Shown piece after piece: positions 17,760-29,600 of a DNA stretch of 64,000 bases (the stretch's first letter is position 1; each line of letters begins with the position of its first letter). The translations under genes and the position numbers were made by a program. The DNA lies in NCBI RefSeq assembly GCF_037176765.1, contig NC_090026.1:132182752-132246751 (forward strand), in the 5' to 3' direction. The DNA is from Anolis sagrei. Its lineage: Eukaryota; Chordata; Lepidosauria; Squamata; Anolidae. The notes below the pieces were generated by a model. The model saw only the letters and a list, made by a program, of their open reading frames with translations. It made no database searches and was not told the origin of the DNA.

Positions 17760-18236
17760 AGTGGTTAACTTGGACTGCGGATAAGAGGATCTGAGCCTGG
17801 CAAGCATAAGCTAAACCAGATAGGTCAGGACAGAGGAACCAACTCAACGGGTTGAAGACAAACCACAGAGGTTTATTATTATTTGGCCAAAAAGGATGCA
17901 AGTACAGCAATTTTCTTCAAAATGTGCAAGCATAAGCATACAGAGAAATACAAGACATCTTATATAGTTCTGATAGCTATTCAAGCTTCCCATTCCCTTC
18001 CCTGACTGGCCAGGAAAAACTGGGTAGGATCCATGCCAGGACCAATTGGAAGGGAAAACTGTAGCTGGGGATTGGTCAGAGTGAAGGGTCAATCAGCTGC
18101 AGAAGCATCCCCTGGGAGGACACAATATGGGTGAAGATATGTGGATGGGCTTCTGATGAGCTCAAATCTCCAGTTCTGTGCCAAATAAAGATAGGAGCTT
18201 CAGAAAAAGCAGGTGCAGGTCTCCTGGAACAAAAGG
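17760..18236 (-). mobile_element. Probable LTR-type fragment (fossil)
   Basis: 17784-17880 shares the block ccagatag/ggacagagg...ccacagaggtttatt with 31228-31325, indicating a dispersed retroelement end. The tttatt box fits a polyadenylation signal on the minus strand. Incomplete; family not settled. Confidence 0.35.
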
Positions 18237-18786
18237 TGCCTTGGTTAGACCACACCTGGAATACTGTGTCCAATTCTGGGCACCACAATTGAAGAGAGAT
18301 ATTGACAAGCTGGAATGTGTCCAGAGGAAGAGGGCGACTAAAATGATCAAGGGTCTGGAAAACAAGCCCTATGAGGAGTGGCTTAAGGAGCTGAGCGTGT
18401 TTAGCCTGAAGAAAGGAAGGCTGGGAGGAGATATGATAGCCATGTATACATATGTGGGAGGAACTCATAGGGAGGAGGGAGCAAGATTGTTTTCTGCTGC
18501 CCTGGAGACTAGGACGCAATGGAACAATGGCTTCAAACAACAGGAAAGAAAGGAGATTCCACCTGAATATTAGGAAGAACTTCCTGACTGTGAGAGCTGT
18601 TCAGCAGTGGAACTCTCTGTCCCAGAGTGTGGTGGAGGCTCCTTCTTTGGAGGCTTTTAAACAGAGGCTGGATGGCCATCTGTCAGAGGTGATTTGAATG
18701 CAATATTCCTACTTCTTGGCAGAATGGGGTTGGACTGGATGGCCCATGAGGTCTCACCCGACTCTAGGATACTAGGATTCTATGAA
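18237..18786 (+). mobile_element. CR1 LINE, 5'-truncated
   Basis: From [12 protein letters not shown]-like coding sequence to the 3' UTR and a degenerate tail. More diverged than neighbouring copies. Confidence 0.85.
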
Positions 18787-19371
18787 CTTGAGTAATCAAA
18801 GGCTTGACTGTCAATAAAGAGGTTTAAGACATGCACATAGTCTAAGCCCCAGTTTATGTGGGCAGCAATATCTCAACTTCAGGTAAACTATATAATTAGA
18901 CAAATAGTTTTGGGTTTATCTGGGCTGGCACGAGAAGTCATCTATCTCTGCATATACATAAACAATGGTTCTGGTAATTATCTGATTTGGGAAATAGCCA
19001 GAGGGATTTGCCCAGTCTTCATGTTCTCAGGGGATTATCTTCACAGGTCATGGCAAGTTGACAGTCTCTGGGCTATGTCTTGACATATATTGATTATATA
19101 TCACTATAGATTGTTGTTTTTTGTTATGTGATTTATATGATTTGTATTTTATTGAATGTTTTATTAATGTTGTGTTATTGATGTTTTGTTTGATGTATTT
19201 TGGGCTTGACCTCATGTAAGCCATGGGGAGATGGTAGCGGGTACAAATAAGGATTATTATTATTATTAAATAAAGATTATTATTATTAAATAAAGATTAT
19301 TATTATTAGCTTAATATTAATATTAATTATTTAATTATTATTATTATTAAATAAAGATTATTATTATTAGC
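18787..19371. other. Intergenic AT-rich sequence with ATT microsatellite
   Basis: 19249-19371 holds att/aataaag triplet runs typical of a LINE tail. No gene is seen from 18787 to 19248. Confidence 0.5.
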
Positions 19372-20418
19372 TTGGCCGCTGTGACGGTCTGGATGAGGGC
19401 GAACAAATTGAAATTGAATCCAGACAAGACAGAGGTCCTCCTGGTCAGTCGCAAGGCCGAACAGGGCATCGGGTTACAGCCTGTGTTGGATGGGGTCACA
19501 CTCCCCCTGAAGACGCAGGTTCGCAGCTTGGGAGTGACCCTGGACTCATTGCTGAGCCTGGAACCCCAGGTTTCGGCGGTGACCAGGGGAGCATTTGCAC
19601 AGCTAAAGCTTGTGCGCCAGCTGTGCCCGTACCTTGGGAAGTCTGACTTGGCCACGGTAGTCCACGCTCTGGTTACATCCCGTTTAGACTACTGCAACGC
19701 TCTCTACGTGGGGTTGCCTTTGAAGACAGTTCGGAAGCTCCAACTAGTCCAACGCTCGGCAGCCATGATCTTAACAGGAGCGGAGCGCAGGGAGCATACA
19801 ACCCCCCTGTTGCGCCAACTCCACTGGCTGCCGATCTGCTACCGGGCTGAATTCAAAGTGCTGGCGTTGGCCTTTAAAGCCCTAAACGGTTCTGGCCCAA
19901 GCTACCTATCCGACCGCATCTCTGCCTATGAACCCACCAGGAGATCTTCCAGGGAGACCCTGCTCTCGATCCCGCCTGCTTCTCAAGCTCGGCTGGCGGG
20001 GACGAGAGATAGGGCCTTCTCGGTGGTGGCTCCTCGGCTGTGGAACGCCCTTCCTACGGACATTAGACTGGCACCATCTCTAATGGTATTCCGCAAAAAG
20101 GTGAAGACCTGGATGTTTGTGCAGGCGTTTGAGTAATTTAGTGCAATCTGGTAATGGAACATAGGAATGGAACAATGGACGACGAACCTGGACTACGCTT
20201 GGATGATGAGAAGATTGGCTACGGTTGTTTTTCGTAATAATTGTGCATTGTAATTGCTTATTGGTAATTTATGGATAACGTGTTAAGTCAATTGTTCTAT
20301 GTTGTATGGAACCACTGCTGTTTCTACTGTTTTTACTGTTTGTGAACCGCTGTGAGTCGCCTTCGGGCCTGAGATACAGCCGTATAGAAGCAAAGTAAAT
20401 ACATAAATAAATAAATAT
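19372..20418 (+). mobile_element. L2 LINE, 5'-truncated
   Basis: A 254-codon open stretch (19372-20136) covers the L2 region from [19 protein letters not shown] to the C-terminal VKTWMFVQAFE, then a 3' UTR and an AAATAAAT tail. Confidence 0.9.
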
Positions 20419-21029
20419 TATTATTATTATTATTTTATTGATACATTCTATAAAGCAGTTTATACATTTTATATATGGTATACAAAAAGATACAAGTTGT
20501 AAGAAAATCAAGAAAAATATATACAATTTGTTGAAGGGTTAGAAACAATAGCGTATACAGCTGCTACTGGTTTGGTCTCGATCTTCTAATGCTTTGAACT
20601 TGCACAAGTCCAGAAAGGGTCTTTTCAAAAATGAAACATTCTGAGCCCTTGGTGAGCTATAATTCTTCTGGGGGGGGGGGGGGGGAGGGGTATCATGGCT
20701 TGACAAAAAGAAGACTTATAGATAGCAGTAGTTTGGATGGCGGCTTTGCTCCAGCACAGAAGAAATCCAATCTTGAAAGCCTTTGGCTGTTTGACAGGGT
20801 TCAGCTTTTGGATCCAAAGGAGAAAAGCTGCATCTCTTCTTGAACTTGAAAGGTGGACTTTTGAGGATTGTAGGCAGAGATCCAAAGCACAGGTTCAACA
20901 GAATGTCCAAAGAAGTCCAGGCCACTTGGGTCATTTCCCAGTTCCCAATATTTTCCTCCAGCTGGAAGAAGATATGGATGGAAATCAAGGGGTCCTCTTG
21001 GCAGAGGACAACCTGGACCACCAGAGGAG
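20419..21029. other. Intergenic; microsatellite and G-run
   Basis: An att-triplet run lies at 20413-20440 and a guanine run at 20671-20690. The rest is unassigned, and the open frames across it have no recognisable family. Confidence 0.4.
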
Positions 21030-21162
21030 GCTTGTTGTGGGGAGAGGCATACGGATACCTGGTGTTGGATGTTCAGGATGCCATTGACATCCAGGGGTGG
21101 GGTCAGTTTTGGTGTCTTGTTATTCAGATAGCATCACGTACACCAAGAATACACCAAGGAAG

Positions 21163-21476
21163 CCACAGAGAGGAGGGAGCAAGCTTGTTTTCTGCTTCCT
21201 TGCAGACTAGGACACGGAGCAATGGCTTCAAACTACAAGAGAGGAGATTCCATCTGAACATTAGGAAGAACTTCCTGACTGTGAGAGCCATTCGGCAGTG
21301 GAACTCTTTGCCCCGGAGTGTGGTGGAGGCTCCTTCCTTGGAAGCTTTTAAGCAGAGGCTGGATGGCCATCTGTCAGGGGTGATTTGAATGCAATATTTC
21401 TGCTTCTTGGCAGAATGGGGCTGGACTGGATGGCCCATGAGGTCTCTTCCAACTCTTTGATTCTATGATTCTATGA
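21163..21476 (+). mobile_element. CR1 LINE within the exon-9 array
   Basis: CR1 C-terminal coding end ([18 protein letters not shown] onwards), 3' UTR and octamer tail, inserted between exon-9 units 1 and 2. Confidence 0.9.
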
Positions 21477-21603
21477 ATAGTACTTCATGAGAACTTTGTG
21501 GGAGCTGAGCAGACTGCTCGGTGTGGGATGTTCAGGATGCTACTGATGTCCAGGGTGAGGTCAATCTTGGGATCTTATAATTAAAATGGTAGCACCTACA
21601 TCA

Positions 21604-21722
21604 GGCCTGCACAACCTGTGGCCCTCCAGGTATTTGGGACTCCAACTCCCAGAAGCCCTGGTCAGTCTGTTTAATGGTCAGGAATTCTGGGAGATGGAGG
21701 GCCACAGGTTCTTCAGGCCTGA
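21604..21722. mobile_element. hAT-type MITE within the exon-9 array
   Basis: A palindrome with ends CAGGCCTGCACAACCTGTGG and the complement ending CAGGCCTG is flanked by acctacat and atctacat, an 8-bp target duplication with one mismatch. Confidence 0.7.
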
Positions 21723-22087
21723 TCTACATGAAGGAGAGAATTCATGAGAACTTTGTGGGCGCACATTGGCTTCTTCAATGCAGGAAGAAGTAGAAAGGGT
21801 CTTGGCATGGGATGTTCAGGATGCTGTTGACATCCAGTGTGAGGTCAATTTTGGGGCCTTATAATTAAAATGACAGCATCTTCACCAAGGAGAAAGCGTT
21901 ATGAGAACTTCATGGGAGCAGAATGGCTTTTTCAACGCAGGAAGAAGGAGAAGGGTCTTGGCATGAGATGTTCAGGATGCCATTGCCATCTGAGGTGAGG
22001 TCAGCTTTGGTGTCTTGCTATTCAAATGACATCATTCACCCCAAAAAGAAGACTTCACAAGAACTTCATGGGAGTGGGATGGGCTCC

Positions 22088-23459
22088 TCAGCGTGGGGAG
22101 AAGCAGAAGGGGACCTGCCGTGGGACATTCAGAATACCACTGACTTCTGGGGTGAGATCTATTTTGGGCACTCCAGGAGCGTGTTTGAGGCAGAAGCTTT
22201 GCAGGATGGTGGTGATGAAGATGAAGAGCTCCATCCGGGCCAGTCCTTCACCAAGACAGTTCCTCTTTCCTGTAGGAGAGGGGAGCAGAAAATACGTACT
22301 TCATTAAGGGTGGAGGGAATTGTTTACAGTCAACCAGAGGCTGGATGACCATCTGTCGGGGGTGCTTTGAATGTGATTTTCCTGTTTCTTGGCAGGCAGT
22401 TGGACTGGGTGGCCCAGTCCAACTCTATGATTCTATGATTCTATGACCCTCTGGAACCACAGACTCTTCATGCATGGATTCTACCACCCAATAATGGAAA
22501 TTATTTCTTTTAAAATCAAAAAAGTAAACCTTAGTTTTGCCACTTTATATGAAAGACACCATTTTACTATTCAGTTATATATAAGTAGCATATCTACCCA
22601 ATGTTACCCAGGTATGCATTTTCCAATGCATTTCCCAATAGGACCTATTTTGCATTCATAAAAAATACACTGCTCTGAGTACAGGATTCTGTCAAGGACT
22701 GAATTATTATTACCCAAGTATTTCCATCTTAAGAGCTCCTTCCTCCCTTCTCCAGATTGCTTTCTTCCTGTCTGATCCTCTGAGAAGGCTTCTCTTAGAA
22801 TGTCTTCATGGCAATACTCTTGCCCTCTAGAAAGGATTCCGAGCATACCTTCCTACTGATGCTATAAGCCACAGGGAAGAGGGAGCAAGCTTGTTTACTG
22901 CTTCCATGGAGATTAGGACAAGGAACAATGGCTTCAAACTACAAGAAAGGAAATTCCACCTGAACATGAGGAAGAACTTCCTGACTGTGAGAGCTGTTCA
23001 GCAGTGGAACTCTCTGCCCTGGAGTGTGGTGGAGACTCCTTCTTTGGAAGCTTTTAAACAGAGGCTGGATGGCCATCTGTCAGGGTTGCTTTGAATGCAA
23101 TATTCTTGCTTCTTGGCAGAATGGGGTTGGACTGGATGGCCCATGAGGTCTCTACCAACTCTTTGATTCTATGATTCTTCTATTTGTCATATCTCCCTCT
23201 GAGTTAGCCTTTCTATCTCTATACTACCCTCTTGTGGTTATATTCGAGCATTGCATGTATACATACCCATTTATTAGTTTTTGGGACCTACTCCTGAACA
23301 AACTGGATTGTTTAGTTGAAACCCTACCAGTATTTTAAGTTAGATAATGATGGGTATTTGTGTCAAGTTTGCTGCACATTCAGGAAGCCATGTAGGAGTC
23401 TTTGTGGAACAAATATATATATGTTCTATCTATCTATCTATCTATCTATCTATCATCTA

Positions 23460-23511
<52 letters not shown>

Positions 23512-23559
23512 GTTAGCTATCTATCTGCCATCTATCAATCTACACACACATACACACAC

Positions 23560-23614
<55 letters not shown>

Positions 23615-26600
23615 CACCCTGATACATATCAGGGAATCCCTATAGGATTACATGTAGCCTTGTAAGTCAGTCTATGGCTAGCTATTCCCCAAAGCTGGCA
23701 ATTCAGAAATACTTACCTGCAGAGAAAGGCATGTCAGCTTCATTCTTCTTGAAGTGCCCATCTTTGTCCAAGAAGTGCTCCGGGTTAAACTGATATGGAT
23801 CTGCAAATTGCTTAGGATCGCGGAGCGAAGAACTCAGGATGGTGCAGACAGTCGCACCCTGTTCCAAAAAAACAAAAACAAAACCAAACAGGGAAGAGAA
23901 CTAGGTAAAAATCTACACACAACTACTAAAAGAGCCAGCAATTCTTTTGCAAAGCTTATACAAAGGTATGGGAGGCATTGAGTTGCATGTTGGCCCCTGG
24001 ACTCCTAAAATTCCCCTAAAAGCTTCCCCAAGAATCCCAACTCCTTAATTTAAGTGGATAGAGGTTTAAGCAATTGGCGTTCCCAAACCATATAGAAACA
24101 ACTCCAAATTATGAAATATCCCCACCTCTATGGGGTGCCCAAGAACCACATACAGCATGCATATATGGCTTTTCCCCTTCTCAAAATGGTGACAGGAAAT
24201 GGCATGATTTTGCTTCCTTTCATCATTTAGAGAGAGAAACACAGGTACTTGGACTTGGAATGAGGATCAAGTCTATGAGAGGAGTTGAATTTGTGACCGT
24301 ATGCACATATTGAACAATATGTTCTACCTCCAGAATCATAAAGAAAACAGGAAATTGAAAGTTACCTGGGAAGGTCAAGAGCTTGAACATTGTTTCTATT
24401 GTTTCCATACTAAATATCTTGGTGTCACCTTAGATCGAACATTAATATATAGGAAACCCTGCTTGAACACCAAGCACACAGTAGCTGCACGCAATGACAT
24501 CCTGTGGAAATTTACTGGCAGCACATGGGGACCCAAAATTAATAAGATCCTCAGCTCTGGCCTTGTCTTACTCAACTGCCGAGTATGCCTGCCCTATTTG
24601 GCATAAGTCTGCCCAGGCGAAACAGGTGAACGTAGCATTGAACTAAACGTGCAGAATAATCACAGGATGTCTTAAACCTAAACCTGTTGATAAACTCTAC
24701 AAGCTAGCTGGCATTGCCCCCTCTGATGTGCAATGGGAAGTTGCTGCTAACTGCGAGAGAAATAAGGTTGAACACTGTGAAAGCCACTCACTGCATGGCT
24801 ATCAGCCTCTTCCCAGTAGACTCAAATCAAGGAAAAGTTTCACGAGAACCTCCACTCCTCTTAACATTCCCCCAGCAACATCAAGAATATCCCTGTGGGC
24901 AGCAAAATCAGGCAATTTCAACTGGATGGCCCCCCACGAGGGAGGGTCTTCCTTCAGGGGCAAACCAAGAATGGGCAACTTGGAAGTCCCTGAACAGACT
25001 CAGAAGTGGAGTGGGCAGATCCAAAGACAACCAGGCAAAATGGCACTACTTAAAAGTATCCCACACCTTGTGTGACTGTGGAGCAGAACAGACAACTCTG
25101 CATCTGTATGCTTGTCCGCAATGTCCTGCCTCATGTACAGAGGAAGAATTGTTGGAGGCTACAGACAGAGCGGTCATTGACCGCTGACTGCTTGATTGTT
25201 TTTATACTGTTTTATATTGTTTTATACTGTTTTATATTGCTTTATATTGTTTTATATTGCTATTATGATATTGCTGTTAAATTGTATATTTGTGTTTTGA
25301 TGTGGGCGCCGTGGGGTGCTGATTTGTTAGTCGCCCTGAGTCCCTCTGCAGAGGTTGAGATAGGACAGGATATAAAAGGCCCAAATAAATAAATAAATTT
25401 TTGCCTGTTTTTGGTCAAAAGATATTTAGCCACTGTAACGACGCCACCAGTTGTAGGGGCGTTACTGATTTGTCAGGGTCTCCTACAATTTGTAATGGAT
25501 CTACAACTTCGATAACACAGCCACTAGCCTGTAATATTTTGTTTGTCTTCCTTCGATGTGTAGCGCAGCTTGATTCCAAAGTATACGAAACAGAGGCTTG
25601 GATTTAAGAGAAACTGTAATAAGTTTATTGATGTGTAGAAGAAGCTTAATGGTTTCAATGTTTCCTAACTCCTAGAGGCACATTCCTTTAGTGGTTACAT
25701 TTATAACTTTTCATAAAACAACTCTTAAGAGGGCTGTTCTTTCCACTAGACAGGTTTTAAACCTATTTTCTTCAAAATGTGTCTCTTTCCTTAACAGATC
25801 GCTCCAGGTACTAGCCTGCTCTTTCCCTCTGTTATCTCTGTTACAGTAAAGATTCTTACTGGGGTTCTGTTCCCCTTTTTGCTCAAACTCTAACTACTAA
25901 TCTAAATAAGTCAATTTGACCTATCTAAACCACACAGGCTAAAAGCCTAAACCTTCCTGATTCTCAACACAGTAGAATCAGCCTTCCCTGCGGTTCTCTG
26001 ACTACAGACTGCCTATTTAAAATGCCTGCTCCTGCCAAGTGGCAGTTGGCTCCTCCCCTTTTACCATGGCAACCCATCTCAGAGTGAGCTGAGCTGGCTA
26101 CCATCCCCCCAGTTATGCTATTTTAAATACTTAACCCTTTAAACACCTACCGATAATTATACATGACTGTAGGTTAAAATTCACACCTCACCACAGTTAC
26201 TTGTGCTCCTTCTATTTTTATCAGTTGTATACTAATGTATGCAATGCTTTTGCTACAAAATAAATAAATAAGCTATGAACTTGCCAGAACCTCAGTGTGT
26301 GTGTGTATAATTTTTAGGAAGCAATTAAACAATGTATGGATCTTTTTTTAAAAAAAAGGTGAAAAGACAACTAAACAGCATACTGTTCATATGCTATAAT
26401 CTACCAGTATTCTTAAAAGCCCCATGGTATAGGAGGGCCCTTTTCACTTGATAGCAGGGGGCATCCCAGTCTCCCAAAAATTTAAAATTGGGAAGCAATT
26501 GCCGAGGTTTATCTACACAGTCAAATGAATGCAGTTTGAGACCACTTTAATTTCTATGGCTCAATGCTGTGGAACCCTGGGATTTGTGGTTTGGTGCAGC

Positions 26601-29600
26601 AGGACTCTTTGGCAGAGAAACCTAAAGATCTTGTAAAGCTCCAGATTCCATGATTCCATTGCATTAAGGCATTGAAGTGGTGGTGTCAACCTGCATTAAT
26701 TCAGCAGTGTAGATGCACCCGCTTATCTTCCTTATGCCCATCAAATGTGCCTGCAAGGACATTGGGAAACAAGAAGGACCTTCTGTGGAGATAGTAGATC
26801 TCAGGAAGGCTCATATGGAGAGATATGGTCTTTCAGAGATCTGCTGAACCTAAATAGAATTGGACCCGGAATTGGACTTCAGGTAAAACTGCAGCCAGTA
26901 CCTTTGGGATGGTGAAGCCTTCCAGCTCGATGTCCCTTTTCGTCACACGGAAGATGCCTAAGGGGACAAGGTCAAGGAACCTCTGGCCTTCATGGATGGC
27001 GGCCTCAGTGAAGGGCATATCCAGGCGGTCCTTCATGGTGGGTATCCGCTCACGGCCAATCACGCGGTCTATTTCATCATGGATTTTGGCTGTAAGGAGA
27101 TTCAAGGGCAGTGCATGAACAGTATCCAGAAAGACAACCAGTGCTGTTCCCCTTCATTCAACATATTGCAATCTCTTAAGGCTTCCATACTAGGTATCCT
27201 TCCAGGTTTTCATTCAGAATTCCATGAAACTCCCCAAGATATTGGAACCGTTTTGGTATCAGCACTTTGGAGAGTGTTACGCAGCACGTGTTTTATTCCA
27301 GCGTCCTAACACCCAAAAACCCAGATGCAAAATAGTCTCAGAGCAATAGCCAAGGTAAACAGCAAATCTTTACTCTCTTAACTTTGCAGAGATGAAACAA
27401 ACTGGCAATGCAGCACACAAAAATCAGCAGTGCAACATATTTACACAGTCTTTGTAATATGCATAAAATAAAGCATCTTCTAAGCAGCAAATGGGAAATC
27501 AAAGCAACCTGAAGTAAATAGCCATTTCACCATCAGCATCTCCTGCTGGTACTCTACATTGGTGAAACAGAACTCCAGCAGCAGCCCTCCAGAAATCCAG
27601 CACTCACCACAATGTATTGAAAAACTCAAACAGTTCTAGCCCCTTGGGTGTGGCACAAGATTGCTGCTTGACCTACTTAGTCAGCTGAACAAGATAATTA
27701 CAAACAATAAGATTTTTTTCACACACATACTTGTGTCCTGCAAGGATTTCCGTAACACTCCTCCTTGTGTTAATAAAAACCTTCATAATTCAAACTCAAA
27801 AACTCCTAATTCTTCCAGGACCTGGTTGTGTTTCTGTGCTCCTAGTGGCTTGGTCAAAATATCTGCAAGGTTCTCTGTAGTACTACAATAGGTCAGTGAG
27901 ATTTTACCATCTCTTACAGCATCCCTGACACAAGTGTACTTAATGTCTACATGTTTGCTCCTTTGCTTCACCCTTGCTTGTGTGGCCATTAAAATACAAG
28001 TCTGGTTGTCCTCGAAAATATTGGTTGGTTCCTCAACAGGAATTTGTAGATCCTGCAAAATGAATTGACTGCACTTCTAATAGCATACCAGAACAGTGTT
28101 GGAAGAGACTCCAGGACTATCTGCCAAAGGTCTTCTGACATAATGTGGATGGCAACAGCTGACAGGACGGAGCAAAGCTATACCAACAGCTGATAGCACT
28201 GGGCAAAGCTATACCTGATGCTAAACGGTCAGGTTCAGTTGCCTGAAATCTTAGCAGGCTGGGTGGTAGGACTGAGAATGAAGCACAAACAAAACCAAAC
28301 AGGGAAGAGAACTGGGTAAAAATCTACACACAACAACTAAGATAGTCAGCAATTCTTTTGCAAAGCTTGTACAAAGGCATGGGGGATACTGAGTTGCATG
28401 TTGGCCCCTGATCCCCAGCTTTGGGACGCCAAAAATTCTCCTAAAAGCTTCCCCAAGAATCCAAACTTCTTAATTTAAGTGGTTAGAGGTTTGAGCAATT
28501 GGCGTTCCCAAGCAATATAGAAACCCCTCCAAATTATGAAATACCTCCAACTCCATGAGGAGCCCAAGAACCACATATGGCATGCAAATATGACTTTTCC
28601 CCTTCTCAAAATGGTGACAGGACATGGCATGGTTTTGCTTCCTGTCATCATGTGGGAAACCAGCAATGATTATCTTCCAGTGTTTGTACTATTAAGTATT
28701 ATAGTTTTTTTCTGTAGTGCCTAATGCACAGGTCTTGGTCCTTTAAAAATATGGAGCAGTTTAGTGGAAGGAGCAGACACAGCATGGTATAGATATTTGG
28801 GCATTAGACAATGACTTTGGGGAAACATGGGAACCCACTAACAATGGGCAAGTCATATTCTCTCCTCTGAAGTCCCCTCTGAAAAATAATTTGCCAAGAA
28901 AACCCCATGATGGGGTCATCTTAGGGTTGCCAGAAGTTAGAAATGACTTGGAAGCATTCAATAACAAAGATGAAGAAACTTTTCTGGTAAACAATGACCC
29001 AAGACATCTTGCTTATGAAAATAATTGGTGCACTTTTGAGAATATACAGCAAAATAGACAAGGTAAGAGAAACCTGGAGTTGAGTCATGTTGGGGGTTGG
29101 GAGGCTTGCTTAGAGCAAAGCTTTACTCTTTAAGTAGGAAGGACATCTGAGGAAAGCTAAGATGTCTCTCCTCCAAGAGGATGGAGGGGTGTGTGAGAAG
29201 GAAGAGGAAGTGACATCAGCAACCTCACCAAATATGTCAATCCAAAGTCTGGACTCTTTTAGTAACCTCAACTAGAGTGAATCTCATTGAAACTGAAAGC
29301 CATGGCAAATTCCATTAATTCAGAAGATGAGACAACAAATGAGACAACAAATGGGATTCTGAAGGTCCTCAGAAGGGAGAGCAGACTTGAGGAAGGAGAC
29401 AGTCAAGGAAACCTGGGGAGATCTTTTCCTCTTCACCATCCCAAGATAAGACACTCCAGGTGCAACTATGTATGGGGCCACCAGCTGAAAAAAATGAGTC
29501 AAGTACTACAGGAAAAGGCAATGGACTCAACTGCTGGGAAATACCTTGGACCTCTGGGTGCTCCACCAACGTCATGAAAAAGTATCTCATGGTGGTGCTG

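Larger units (their letters stand above)
21030..22047 (-). pseudogene. Tandem decayed copies of CYP2 exon 9 end (four units)
   Basis: Four partial copies of the end of gene B exon 9 plus its 3' flank: about 21030-21162, 21478-21602, 21730-21893 and 21894-22047. On the minus strand each encodes a variant of the exon 9 stretch [19 protein letters not shown], for example IDLTLDVNSILNIPCQDPF in the third, where a TGA stop falls at the same place as in the true exon. Units share the 3' flank gagaactttgtggg box. None holds the haem-cysteine half of exon 9. A CR1 splits units 1 and 2, and a MITE splits units 2 and 3. Because the true exon 9 follows immediately, the array arose by tandem duplication of the gene end. 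Confidence 0.8.

Noticed and set aside
24290-25398. Zinc-finger host gene
   Set aside because: The Cys-His cluster belongs to a LINE C terminus recurring at 40311-40700, with broken frames and an AATAAAT tail.
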